A DNA stretch of 15,519 nucleotides. Origin: Bacteroidales bacterium. Lineage in GTDB: Bacteria; Bacteroidota; Bacteroidia; Bacteroidales; UBA932. The notes under the pieces are model-generated. The model was not told the DNA's origin. It did not search any database and was given only the letters and a program-made list of their open reading frames with translations. The DNA lies in assembly GCA_004552115.1 (NCBI GenBank), contig SFPH01000002.1, positions 1 through 15,519 on the forward strand, written 5' to 3'. The position numbers and the translations under genes are program-made. Positions within the stretch are counted from its first letter, which is position 1; each line of letters begins with the position of its first letter. This document shows, one piece after another, positions 6,715 through 15,372 of the stretch.

Positions 6715-8790
6715 TTATCTGTTAGGCTGCTGGTCGATGTACTTGCTCTTTGACACCTGATTGCTCGGGATGGCAAAGTAGTAGTCCACAGGGCTGTAGC
6801 CGAATGTCTTGTCGACAGAGAGTCTGAAGCGCGCATCGAAGAAGTACTTGCCTGTCGCCGTTGAATAGAACGGGAAGAGTCCGCGGAAACGGAAGTTGGA
6901 ACCCGAACCGGTGAGGGAAGGATCTCTCTGCTCGCCCCAGAAGCCAGCGCGGCCTTCCTCGTGGCAGACTCTCCAGCGGCGGATGTCCCACTTGGACTTG
7001 TGCTCGAAGGCAAGTTCCTTGCGGCGCTCGCGGCGGACGATGTCGCGGCTCTCATTGTCGGCCTTCAGTGCTGAGGTGAGCTCATCGGCACCGGCTCTCT
7101 CGCGGATGTCCCTGATGGCCTGTGTAGCTACCGCAAGCATGTCGTCGCCCTCTACAGGAGAAGGTGCGCCTGCAATGGCGAGCTCAACTCCGGCCTCTGC
7201 TGCGGCGAGAAGCACGTCAGCGTACCTCATGAGAATGAAAGGCTGGTCGGACTTGCCTTCGCCGATGTCGGCGAGAGTCAGGTCAGGGTCGAGGTACTTG
7301 CGGAGGTGGAAGCCATTGACGGTGGCCTCGCCGTAGGAATACCAAGGACCTGCGGAGCCGTTGGTGGTCATATCCTGTCCGTTTACCTTGATGCTGGTCA
7401 TCTCGGACGGGTTAGGGCTCATGAAGAGAGTCTGGTTAGACTTGTTGGTGAACTGATCAAGGTTTGTGTAGGTCGTAGTAGCGGAGCTGTAGGAATAATC
7501 GCTGAAGAATGGAGATACCGGAGCGGAACCGGTATAGATTCCGGCATAGACCTCGATCTTGCGGCCTCTGAACGTATCGTCCGGAAGAATCACGTAAGCC
7601 CTGAGCCTCGGCTCGGCATCCTTGAAAAGGTCATAGGTGGTCTCATACATTTCGTATGTTCCCTCTGCCGGACCGTTTCCGGTAGTGGTCCTGATCTGGC
7701 CGTTCGGATATCTTGGAAGTCCGTCGAAGAGTTCCACGAAATCGAGGGTAGGGCAGGAACCTCCGGCGAGCGGAGCATGCCAGTAGTAAGGGGAGCTGTA
7801 GGCGTCAATACCGTGAGTCACGGTAGGATAGCTGTACTCCCTTACGAAAATGTTCTCAGGGGAGGTAAGGTCTTTCCACATATCCACCATGTTCTGGTAC
7901 TGGGCCTCCCTGTTGCCTGCCTTCCAGGCCTTCTTGTAGAGAGAGTACTTGCCGGAGTTCATGACCTCGCGGGCAGCCTTGTAGGACTCGGAGAACCATT
8001 TCTTCGAAAGTTCCGCGGCCTTGCTCTCCTCGAAGCCGATCACGCGCACGCCAGTCTTCTCTCCAAGCCCGGTGAGGCGTCCGGAGACTGTCTCATTGTA
8101 CTTGGCGATCGATCCGGCATAAAGCATTGCCTCGGCCTTGTATGTGAGGGCGACGTACTTGTTGGCATAGCCTCTCTTGCTGGAAGTCTCGGGAAGAAGT
8201 TCGGCGGCCTTTGTGAAGTCGGCGCAGATCTGCTCCCAGGTCTCCTCCTCGGAGGCACGCGGAAGTTCCATGTTGTCAGGATTCTCAGGGTCGTAGTCAA
8301 TCTGCTTGATTGCGAGCGGCACTCCGCCGTAGCGGCGGGCCATCTGATAGAGGACGAAAGCCCTTACGAAATATCCCTCGCCGAGGAATTCATTGTACTG
8401 CATCTCGGAGTTGTAATTGCTCCTGTAGTTCGGAAGGGTCTCGATGAGGTGGTTCGCGTCGTGCATGCTGGTGAATGCCTCATCCCAGTATGCATTGTCC
8501 TCGCCCACGAATGAGCGGCAGATGTCGTCACGGTTGATGGACTCGCCGGTTCCGTCGCCTCCGAGACCGCCAAGCCAGGCGTTCTTGTTGAGACCCCACT
8601 TGGCCATGTATTTGAAATCCTCGAGCGGAAGGTGGCTGTAGAGGCGGGCCATATAGACAGTCATTCCTGAAGGCGATGTCAACAGGTCCTCGTCACTCAC
8701 CTTGTTCTTCGAAGGAAGATCCATCTGGACGCAGCTTGCTGCAAGAAGCGCGGCAGAGAGTATGAGTATAATTGATTTTTTCATGTTCAT
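6715..8790 (-). CDS. SusD/RagB-family outer-membrane glycan-binding lipoprotein
   Basis: A 691-aa SusD-like protein, the lid of the SusCD importer that binds oligosaccharides at the surface. It has a lipoprotein signal with AASC (Cys20 from the first ATG). Family features are the N-terminal TPR-like helices (FVRAFVLYQMARRYGGVPL near residue 143, ANKYVALTYKAEAMLYAG), the C-terminal FILMRYADVLLAAAEAG helix, and RRERRKELAFEHKSKWDIRRW. At 691 residues it is longer than many SusD proteins, with an extended central region. Two in-frame ATGs exist (8790 and 8784). An AAAGGA at 8797-8792 sits only one base before the first but seven before the second, so MKKSIILIL at 8784 is the better start. The gene begins nine bases after the susC-like stop, typical of a co-transcribed SusC/SusD pair. 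Confidence 0.95.
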   Translation of the reverse strand: MNMKKSIILILSAALLAASCVQMDLPSKNKVSDEDLLTSPSGMTVYMARLYSHLPLEDFKYMAKWGLNKNAWLGGLGGDGTGESINRDDICRSFVGEDNAYWDEAFTSMHDANHLIETLPNYRSNYNSEMQYNEFLGEGYFVRAFVLYQMARRYGGVPLAIKQIDYDPENPDNMELPRASEEETWEQICADFTKAAELLPETSSKRGYANKYVALTYKAEAMLYAGSIAKYNETVSGRLTGLGEKTGVRVIGFEESKAAELSKKWFSESYKAAREVMNSGKYSLYKKAWKAGNREAQYQNMVDMWKDLTSPENIFVREYSYPTVTHGIDAYSSPYYWHAPLAGGSCPTLDFVELFDGLPRYPNGQIRTTTGNGPAEGTYEMYETTYDLFKDAEPRLRAYVILPDDTFRGRKIEVYAGIYTGSAPVSPFFSDYSYSSATTTYTNLDQFTNKSNQTLFMSPNPSEMTSIKVNGQDMTTNGSAGPWYSYGEATVNGFHLRKYLDPDLTLADIGEGKSDQPFILMRYADVLLAAAEAGVELAIAGAPSPVEGDDMLAVATQAIRDIRERAGADELTSALKADNESRDIVRRERRKELAFEHKSKWDIRRWRVCHEEGRAGFWGEQRDPSLTGSGSNFRFRGLFPFYSTATGKYFFDARFRLSVDKTFGYSPVDYYFAIPSNQVSKSKYIDQQPNR

Positions 8791-8799
8791 GTCCTTTTG

Positions 8800-11700
8800 C
8801 TAGAATGAGAGGTTAAGACCGAGCGTGAAGGTCTTGTTCAGAGGATAGAGACGTCCGAGCTCGTCATCCGGATGCTCAGGATCGACGAATTTCACCTTCG
8901 TGATAGTGAGAGGGTTATATGCGTTTGCATATATTCTGAGCCTGAAATCCTTCATGGTCGGAGACTTGAACTTCGGAAGGGTGTATCCGATTTCTATCTG
9001 CTTGAGACGGAGGAAGGCTGTGCTCACGCGGTTGAATGAGGAATTGGCATAAGGATAGTGTCCGGTAAGTCCGTAGTATCCTGAAACCCATTCGAGGGAC
9101 TGGTCATAAGGGTCTGTCCACTCTCCGACCGGATGCCAGCGGTCGAGGTACTGCTCGAGGGCACCGCCACCGTTCTGTCCCCAGATGCTGTAGAGAGGCT
9201 CCTGGTATGACATTGAACCCATTGCGGATCCCTGGAAGAGAAGGCTGAAGTCGATGTTCTTCCATGCGCAGGCGAATGAGAGAGAGTAGTTCATCCAAGG
9301 GGTCTGGTCGAATGCGTAAGGATGCTCGTCGAGGCTGTTGATCTCGCCGTCACCGTTCCAGTCCAGATACTTGTAGTCGCCCGGAAGGGTTGAGTTGCCG
9401 TGCTCGATGGCATAGTTCCAGATGTCGTCCCAGTTCTCGAAACGGCCGGCGGCCTCATATCCGAACTGCACGCCCTGATAACGGTTGTTCAGGTTGTCAT
9501 GGCGCCATCTGTCGTAGCTGTTGCCATAGTTTCCGTTCCTCACGGAAGTTCCGTAGATCTTGCGGGTTACGGTAACGATTCCGGAAAGGTTGTAGCTGAA
9601 GTCGCCGACCTTGTTGCGGTGAGTGATCTGGAGCTCAAGACCGAGGTTCTTGTCAGACTCGAGGTTCTCCATCGGAGGCTCCGCACCGACAACGGTAGGG
9701 AGGCTGTTGGAGTTCTGGGCGAAGAGTCCGCTGCGGTTGCGCTGGAAGTAGTCGGCGGTGATGCCGAGGAGTCCGTTCCAGGCCTCGAAGTCCACGCCGA
9801 TATTGAAGGTCTTGGACCTGAGCCAGGTGATGTTGGTGTTAGGAAGCGGCTGAGGGTCGGCTGTATAGACGAAGTTTCCATCGAAGATATAGCCAGGCAC
9901 GTAGCCGTTGTACCATCCGTTGCTGCTGGTCTCGCCTCCGCGGTAGGTGTAGCCGGTCTGCCACTCGTAGTTCACAGAACCGTCATCTCCCAGGACACCG
10001 TAGCTGGCACGGATTTTCAGCTGGTTGATGAAGTTGGCCCCGGAGTTCTTGAACCAAGGCTCCTGGCTGATTCGCCATGCTGCGGAAACTGAAGGGAAGA
10101 AGCCCCACTGATGTCCCTTGGCGAATTTGGAGGAACCGTCATAGCGGAACTGCGCCTCGATGAGATATCTGTCGTCGTAGGAATAGTTCAGACGGGAGAT
10201 GAGGGCCTCGTATGACATGTCATAGAAGGAGCCGTTGCCGGCGTCGATGCCGACCTGCTGGTTGTCCTTCGTGAGGGCGGTGAAGTATGGATTCGAGAAC
10301 ATGAGCTCGCCTGAAGCATTGAAGTTCTCGCCCACCAGTCTCTGGGCCTCCCAGCCGACGAGGGCGCCCACGTCATGCTTGCCGAACTTGCGGTTGTAGT
10401 TGAGCATGAACTGCATAAGGCTCTGCTTGCGGTCGTAGGCGGCCTTCTCCAGCTTGTTTGGAGAGCTGTTTGCGAAGAGCTTCTGGGTGTAGGTTCCGTC
10501 TCCGTTGTTCATATAGAGATAGTATTCCTTGCGGAAGGTCTCATTGTTGTCATAACGGAAATCGTAGCTGTACAATGCCTTGGCGGAAAGTCCCTTCAGG
10601 GCGTCAACGTGCTCGCCGAAGTCGAAATTGAGGGCGCCGGAAGCCTGGAGCTGCTTCTTCTTGTACTGCCTGTAACCGGAGATGTCGGAAGTCATCATTG
10701 CCACGGCATTCTCATCGAGGTCGAGACCGTTGTAGTTGAGCATGGTATGCTCCTTGTCGGCATAGGCCGGATAGAGGACACCTCTGGACCAGTAGTTGCG
10801 GATGATGTTCACGGAACTGGTGTAAGGGTTGTTCTGTGTATCGCTGAGTGCGGCGAGATTCACGTCGAGCTTGAGGCCCTTGAGAATCTGGGCTGTCACA
10901 TTCGAACGGAGGTTGTACTTGCTGTAGTTCAGGTCACCGGACTTGAAGAAGCCTTCCTGATAGATATAACCCATTGATACATAATACTGTATCTTCTCGG
11001 TGCCGCCTGAGACGCTGAGGTTGTGCTGGGTCTGTGGGGCCATCTTGGCGAGCACGTCGTTGTTCCAGTCGCCGGACTCCCTTGTGCCGTCGGCATATTC
11101 GGCTGCGACTTCAGGGGAGTAGATGATGGAACCGGTGCCGCTCACCGTGTTGAGAGCCCTTTCGTTGTAGAGGTCGATTGTTCCCTGAACGTCTGCGAGG
11201 GCAGGCATTCTCGAAGGGGTCTGGAACACGAAGGCTCCGTCATAGTTTACGGAAATCTTCTCGCCGGAACCCTTCTTGGTGGTCACGAGGATTACACCGT
11301 TACCTCCGCGGACTCCGTAGATGGCTGCGGACGCATCCTTGAGGACTGAGACATTCTCGATATCTGAAGGGTTGATGCGGTTGAAATCGTCGATTGAACG
11401 CGGAACGCCGTCGATGACGACCATTGCCGAACCCATGCCTCGGATATCAATATTGGATGCGTAAGCTCCCGGCTCGGCAGACTTCTGCCATACACGCAGA
11501 CCGGGTACACGTCCCGTGAGCATGTTCTGAGGGTTCTCGGTCTTGGTCTTTATGAGGTCGTCGGAACCGATACCGGAGATGGCACCTGTCACGGAGCCCT
11601 TTCTCTGTGTACCGTAACCCACCACGACAACGCTCTCGAGGAAGGTATTGTCCTCCTTGAGCACAATGTTGATCAAAGTCCTGCCCTTCACAGCCTCTTC

Positions 11701-11964
11701 GACGGTCACGAGACCGAGAGAGGAGAATTCGAGCACTGCATTGGAAGGAACCGAGATTTCATACTCTCCGTCCAATCCGGTAGGGACGCCTATCGTGGCG
11801 CCCTTGACCATTACGCTGGCACCTATGATGGGCTCTCCGGCCTCATCGCGGACCGTACCGGCGACTTTAATGGTATTCTGTGCGAAAGTCGTGACGGAAA
11901 GCCCCACAGCTATGATGACAGCCGCCGCCCTGACCATAAACGCTCTGATTTTACCAGAATTCAT
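8800..11964 (-). CDS. SusC/RagA-family TonB-dependent outer-membrane glycan transporter
   Basis: A 1054-aa TonB-dependent transporter that imports oligosaccharides across the outer membrane with its SusD partner. It has a signal peptide probably cleaved near TTFAQ-N (residue 29), a carboxypeptidase-regulatory-like domain at about 32-103 (VAGTVRDEAGEPIIGASVMV), a TonB-box-like ESVVVVGYGTQ at 110-120, a plug domain at about 121-235 with the SusC hallmark KDASAAIYGVRGGNGVILV starting at 209, then a 22-strand barrel region ending in GLNLSF with a terminal Phe, as expected for BAM recognition. There is no STN domain before the regulatory-like domain, so direct signalling through an anti-sigma factor is unlikely. 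No Shine-Dalgarno is visible; the 18-base gap after the GH76 gene is AT-rich, as is usual in Bacteroidota. Confidence 0.96.
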   Translation of the reverse strand: MNSGKIRAFMVRAAAVIIAVGLSVTTFAQNTIKVAGTVRDEAGEPIIGASVMVKGATIGVPTGLDGEYEISVPSNAVLEFSSLGLVTVEEAVKGRTLINIVLKEDNTFLESVVVVGYGTQRKGSVTGAISGIGSDDLIKTKTENPQNMLTGRVPGLRVWQKSAEPGAYASNIDIRGMGSAMVVIDGVPRSIDDFNRINPSDIENVSVLKDASAAIYGVRGGNGVILVTTKKGSGEKISVNYDGAFVFQTPSRMPALADVQGTIDLYNERALNTVSGTGSIIYSPEVAAEYADGTRESGDWNNDVLAKMAPQTQHNLSVSGGTEKIQYYVSMGYIYQEGFFKSGDLNYSKYNLRSNVTAQILKGLKLDVNLAALSDTQNNPYTSSVNIIRNYWSRGVLYPAYADKEHTMLNYNGLDLDENAVAMMTSDISGYRQYKKKQLQASGALNFDFGEHVDALKGLSAKALYSYDFRYDNNETFRKEYYLYMNNGDGTYTQKLFANSSPNKLEKAAYDRKQSLMQFMLNYNRKFGKHDVGALVGWEAQRLVGENFNASGELMFSNPYFTALTKDNQQVGIDAGNGSFYDMSYEALISRLNYSYDDRYLIEAQFRYDGSSKFAKGHQWGFFPSVSAAWRISQEPWFKNSGANFINQLKIRASYGVLGDDGSVNYEWQTGYTYRGGETSSNGWYNGYVPGYIFDGNFVYTADPQPLPNTNITWLRSKTFNIGVDFEAWNGLLGITADYFQRNRSGLFAQNSNSLPTVVGAEPPMENLESDKNLGLELQITHRNKVGDFSYNLSGIVTVTRKIYGTSVRNGNYGNSYDRWRHDNLNNRYQGVQFGYEAAGRFENWDDIWNYAIEHGNSTLPGDYKYLDWNGDGEINSLDEHPYAFDQTPWMNYSLSFACAWKNIDFSLLFQGSAMGSMSYQEPLYSIWGQNGGGALEQYLDRWHPVGEWTDPYDQSLEWVSGYYGLTGHYPYANSSFNRVSTAFLRLKQIEIGYTLPKFKSPTMKDFRLRIYANAYNPLTITKVKFVDPEHPDDELGRLYPLNKTFTLGLNLSF

Positions 11965-11982
11965 AATTTAATAGTTGGTTGT

Positions 11983-13461
11983 TTATTTCTCTGATTGATA
12001 CCTTGACAGAACTGCATATTCTGCCGCGAAAGTGAATGCGAACATACCTTCCATATCGTTCTTGCTTTCGTCCTTGTTCCACCCGCCCAGAAGGCTCGGA
12101 GGGAGCATTCCCTCGTAGAGGAAATTCTCGTAGGCATAGTCAAGATTGTCCTGGAAGCTTGCAATCGGAGCCTCCGTTCCGGGGTATACCTTGCAGGCGT
12201 CCACCCAGGAGCGCATAAGCACGCCGTTGAACCAGTTGTTGAAACCGCTCACGTTGTAGGCATACTGACCCTTGGTATTCTTGCTCGCGAAATAGGCGAA
12301 GCTCTTGTCCGTCATCGAGACGATGTCGCTCTGATAGGATGCGTCACCGGTCGCGCGGAGAAGATCCACTGCTCCGGAAATCATGGAGCCCGTGTTGTAG
12401 GAATAAGCCGGGTTGCAGAAGTCGCTCAGGTCGGCAGGTTTCCTGTAGACCACGCCGCCGATGGTTTCCGTCTGGATGCCGTTGAGGGAAGATCCGTTGA
12501 GGTTGTCGGCAAAGAGGCCGATTACCTTAGGGTCATTGCTCCCGACATTGTCCCTGGTGTACATCAGGTTGTCCACCTGCCAATGATAGATTTTCCGGGC
12601 GAACATCAGATAGTAGTCGCTCTTGTTCATCTCCTCGGAAACGCGCCTGAAACCGTTCTCCGCATCAATGTAGCGGTAGGTGACGGTCTTCTGGCTTCCC
12701 TTGTAGATTTCGTGGAGCCACACCAGCGGGCTGACAATCGGGCCGTTGCTGCAGGAATGCTTGGAGTAATAACCGGGGCCCCAGGTGATTCCGCCCCTCT
12801 CCTTGCCGTCCTTTATCGTGCAGTCCCATCCGTCTATCACATATTCGGCAAGATACTCGGCCTTCTCAAGATAGGAGGCTGTGCCTGTGAGCCTGTAGGC
12901 CTCGATGAGTTCCCTCACGAGCCACATCTGGTCATCATACACATTATCTATCCCGGCGACATTGGCGGTATTTGCAGAGCTCGCCCTGTTGACCGCATAC
13001 ACGCTCCAGTCCCTGGTCTGGGTGAAACCTACAAGTCTGAAAGTTCCCCTGTAGTAGTCCAGTCCTGAGACGAGTTTGGAAAGAATGCCTGCGTACTTGC
13101 TGAAATTCCTGTCGTAAATGTCGGAGTTTCCATTCGCTTTCTGCTGTTCCAATGCCGCCAGGATGGCATTCACCGCCTCAATGGAGGAGGTGTACATCCA
13201 TACACTGCCCTTCTCGTCCGATCTCTTCCCGGTATATGGATTGTACTTGCGGGACATCGCCATTCCGGCGCTCTGGTCGAAGTAGTTCTCATACGCCTTG
13301 TCGAAGAGTTCCATTGAACGGTCAAGGTTTTCGACATCCTTTTCGGCTACGACGACAGGGCCATCGGTTCCGCCGCCTTCTTCACCGGCTGCGTCGCATG
13401 ACAGCGGGCAAATCAGCGCCGCTGTCATGATAACGCATATCGGAAGGAATCTTTTCATCAT
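11983..13461 (-). CDS. GH76 endo-alpha-1,6-mannanase lipoprotein
   Basis: A 492-aa GH76 enzyme, which cuts alpha-1,6-mannan backbones such as that of yeast cell-wall mannan by a retaining mechanism. The N-terminus is a lipoprotein signal ending in CPLSC (Cys22) followed by an acidic, Gly-rich linker (DAAGEEGGG), consistent with surface display. The paired catalytic aspartates of the family are present in NVYDDQMWLVRELIEAY: D176 is the expected nucleophile and D177 the acid/base by family position. Other GH76 features are MYTSSIEAVNAILAAL, the SNGPIVSPLVWLHEIY segment (238-253) and YSYNTGSMISGAVDLLRAT (353-371). The length fits a single catalytic domain. An ATGATG start makes residue 1 or 2 possible. 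It lies 14 bases after the 619-aa lipoprotein gene and 18 bases before susC, so binding, cutting and import are encoded together. Confidence 0.9.
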   Translation of the reverse strand: MMKRFLPICVIMTAALICPLSCDAAGEEGGGTDGPVVVAEKDVENLDRSMELFDKAYENYFDQSAGMAMSRKYNPYTGKRSDEKGSVWMYTSSIEAVNAILAALEQQKANGNSDIYDRNFSKYAGILSKLVSGLDYYRGTFRLVGFTQTRDWSVYAVNRASSANTANVAGIDNVYDDQMWLVRELIEAYRLTGTASYLEKAEYLAEYVIDGWDCTIKDGKERGGITWGPGYYSKHSCSNGPIVSPLVWLHEIYKGSQKTVTYRYIDAENGFRRVSEEMNKSDYYLMFARKIYHWQVDNLMYTRDNVGSNDPKVIGLFADNLNGSSLNGIQTETIGGVVYRKPADLSDFCNPAYSYNTGSMISGAVDLLRATGDASYQSDIVSMTDKSFAYFASKNTKGQYAYNVSGFNNWFNGVLMRSWVDACKVYPGTEAPIASFQDNLDYAYENFLYEGMLPPSLLGGWNKDESKNDMEGMFAFTFAAEYAVLSRYQSEK

Positions 13462-13475
13462 TTTATGAAATTTGC

Positions 13476-15335
13476 TTATTCAATGTCAATGCTGTGGAGG
13501 CAGATCTTCTGCTCGCCGCCGCGGACAGAGCCCTTGTGGACAGCAAGCGTGAATACTACATCCTGACCATTGTATTCTGAAAGGTCGAATACGAAAACTC
13601 CGTAATCGTCAGGGACATCGAGTCCGCCCCTCTCGTGGATGAATTCGAAGCAACCAGTGCCCTCAACGGCCTTCAAATCGTCAACGACTGATGAAGCGGC
13701 TGGAGAGAGGAAGTGCATCTCGCCGTCTGTCGTGATGGCTGCAACGGAGCAGGTCGTATGCTCGGAGCCGCTGAAGTTGCGCATGTGAACCTTCACGGTG
13801 TTGTGGCCTGCGGCAATGCTGAGCTTTGAGTAGAAGTATGACTCAGGAACCTCATAATTGGCGTCCACGTCGCTTCTTGTCTTGAATACGAAGCCCTCTC
13901 CTGCAAGAGGCTCGGTATCCTTGGATACATACTGGAAGCCCCATTCTGAGCAGATGTGACCGGTTCCGGCCCAGTTCTTATATGCCGGGTTGCTCTTGGT
14001 CTGAACGTTGACTCCTGAAGGAGTGTAGCCGATGAGCTTTGTCCTTGGATTAGGCATCATCGAGCGAACCTCCTCCTTGGTCATATGCCATCCGGTCTTG
14101 ACCTCCTCGGCGCCTGCAGACTCAAGGAAGGCATCTCTTTCAATGCGTGCGGAAGCGAAGGATACGTGAGAGATACAGAGCTGGTTCCACTCGCCCTCGT
14201 GATGAACGTAACGTCCGATGGCAATGATGACTTCCTTGCCGTCGTATGCGCTGAGGTCGAAGTCATAGGTAGCGTAGTCACCGTTGGTGTGCTTGCTGAT
14301 ACCGTTGTCTCCGCCAATCTTGACTGCGACAGGCTCGGCCTCGCTGAGGTCAACTACCTGAACTCCCCAATATGCAGGGTTCTCGTCAGAAGCCTGGTGG
14401 CAGCGTACATTGACTGACATTATGTGGTTGTCCTCGGTGATGAGTTTGCTTCCGTAGGTGAAGGTGTTGAATACGTCCATATTCACGTCTGCAGCCTTGG
14501 CAGGCTCGTTGGTGAAGCGGAGGGTACATCCCTCGTTCTGCATCTCCCAGCCGCCGACCCATCTCTGGAACTGGGCTGACATGAATACCGTTGACCAGTC
14601 TTTCTCGCCGCCGCCGTTGCCGTAGCCGCCGCGGTACTCATTGATATACCACTTAGGAGTATCCTTGAGATCCTGTGCGGAGAGACCAGGAAGGATTTCC
14701 TTGCCGCCGAGCATGATGTCCTCGAGTACAGCCCTTCCTTCCTCGTCGAAATCCTCAACCTTGATGGTCTTCGTGATGGTTGCGCATCCGGCCTTGGTGA
14801 TGGTGAGGGTGTAATCCTGAAGGGTCAGGTTCTTGAACTCGTAAACTCCGTCAGCACCTGTCGTGAGGTTCTGCACGCCGATGGATACGGATACACCGGC
14901 GAATGGAGTATTGTTCTCCAATGCGTTGAGGACGCGGCCGGTGATGGATGCGGAAGCGAACTCAAGAACAGGTGAAAGGAAGACGGCTCCCTCGCTGAAC
15001 TGCTCCTTGCTGATGGTGATGGATACTTTTGAATAGCCTTCTTTCTCAAAAGAAACGAAGCCTGCATTGGAAGGAACGACAGGAACGGCGAAGGTTCCGT
15101 CGTAATTGGATTTGGTCTGGGCAACCACTTCCTTGGAAGAGTCAGTTGTCCTGATGATGACATCGACATCCTCGAGAGTGTTGCCATAGGTGTCCTTTAC
15201 TACACCGCATACGGCAGCAGTTTCCTTTGATTGGTCAGTGCCATTGTTCTCCTGTGTGCAGGATGCGGATGAGAATACCGCGCCTGCAGCGAGAGCTGCG
15301 AGTACGAATACTCGGAAAAGATTCCTTTTTTTCAT
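13476..15335 (-). CDS. Multidomain lipoprotein: two carboxypeptidase-regulatory-like domains and a duplicated beta-sandwich, probable surface glycan-binding protein
   Basis: A 619-aa protein with a signal ending in SSASC (Cys26), probably a surface lipoprotein. Residues of about 40-125 (CGVVKDTYGNTLEDVDVII) and 128-208 (ITGRVLNALENNTPFAGVS, then TTGADGVYEFKNLTLQDY) are two carboxypeptidase-regulatory-like (CNA_B/DUF4480-type) domains that usually act as stalks. Residues of about 227-395 and 415-619 look like two copies of one module. Each has a Trp/Gly-rich opening, a middle YGSKL or YSKL strand pair, and a closing motif: YDFDLSAYDGKEVI...CISHVSF in copy one and FVFDLSEYNGQDVV...CLHSIDIE in copy two. 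The closing motif resembles the last strands of galactose-binding-like carbohydrate modules. No catalytic motif is visible. As the first gene of the cluster, directly before GH76 and SusCD, it probably binds the target glycan at the surface, but this is inference. AAAGGA lies four bases before the ATG. Confidence 0.8.
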   Translation of the reverse strand: MKKRNLFRVFVLAALAAGAVFSSASCTQENNGTDQSKETAAVCGVVKDTYGNTLEDVDVIIRTTDSSKEVVAQTKSNYDGTFAVPVVPSNAGFVSFEKEGYSKVSITISKEQFSEGAVFLSPVLEFASASITGRVLNALENNTPFAGVSVSIGVQNLTTGADGVYEFKNLTLQDYTLTITKAGCATITKTIKVEDFDEEGRAVLEDIMLGGKEILPGLSAQDLKDTPKWYINEYRGGYGNGGGEKDWSTVFMSAQFQRWVGGWEMQNEGCTLRFTNEPAKAADVNMDVFNTFTYGSKLITEDNHIMSVNVRCHQASDENPAYWGVQVVDLSEAEPVAVKIGGDNGISKHTNGDYATYDFDLSAYDGKEVIIAIGRYVHHEGEWNQLCISHVSFASARIERDAFLESAGAEEVKTGWHMTKEEVRSMMPNPRTKLIGYTPSGVNVQTKSNPAYKNWAGTGHICSEWGFQYVSKDTEPLAGEGFVFKTRSDVDANYEVPESYFYSKLSIAAGHNTVKVHMRNFSGSEHTTCSVAAITTDGEMHFLSPAASSVVDDLKAVEGTGCFEFIHERGGLDVPDDYGVFVFDLSEYNGQDVVFTLAVHKGSVRGGEQKICLHSIDIE

Positions 15336-15353
15336 GGATTCCTTTGAATTGGT

Positions 15354-15361
15354 TAAACTTA
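15354..15361 (-). promoter_or_regulatory. Weak candidate promoter -7 element ahead of the mannanase/SusCD cluster
   Basis: The minus strand reads TAAGTTTA, seven of eight bases matching TAnnTTTG, in the AT-rich gap 18 bases before the ATG at 15335. No clear TTTG box lies at the expected distance upstream. The true promoter could lie elsewhere in the gap, or transcription could continue from the upstream ORF. Confidence 0.25.
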
Positions 15362-15372
15362 TGTGGGTTATT

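Noticed and set aside
7306..8514. A 402-codon open frame on the plus strand
   Set aside because: It lies fully antisense to the SusD-like gene, whose protein is clearly conserved. Its translation shows no family features, and long antisense frames are expected in GC-rich coding DNA.
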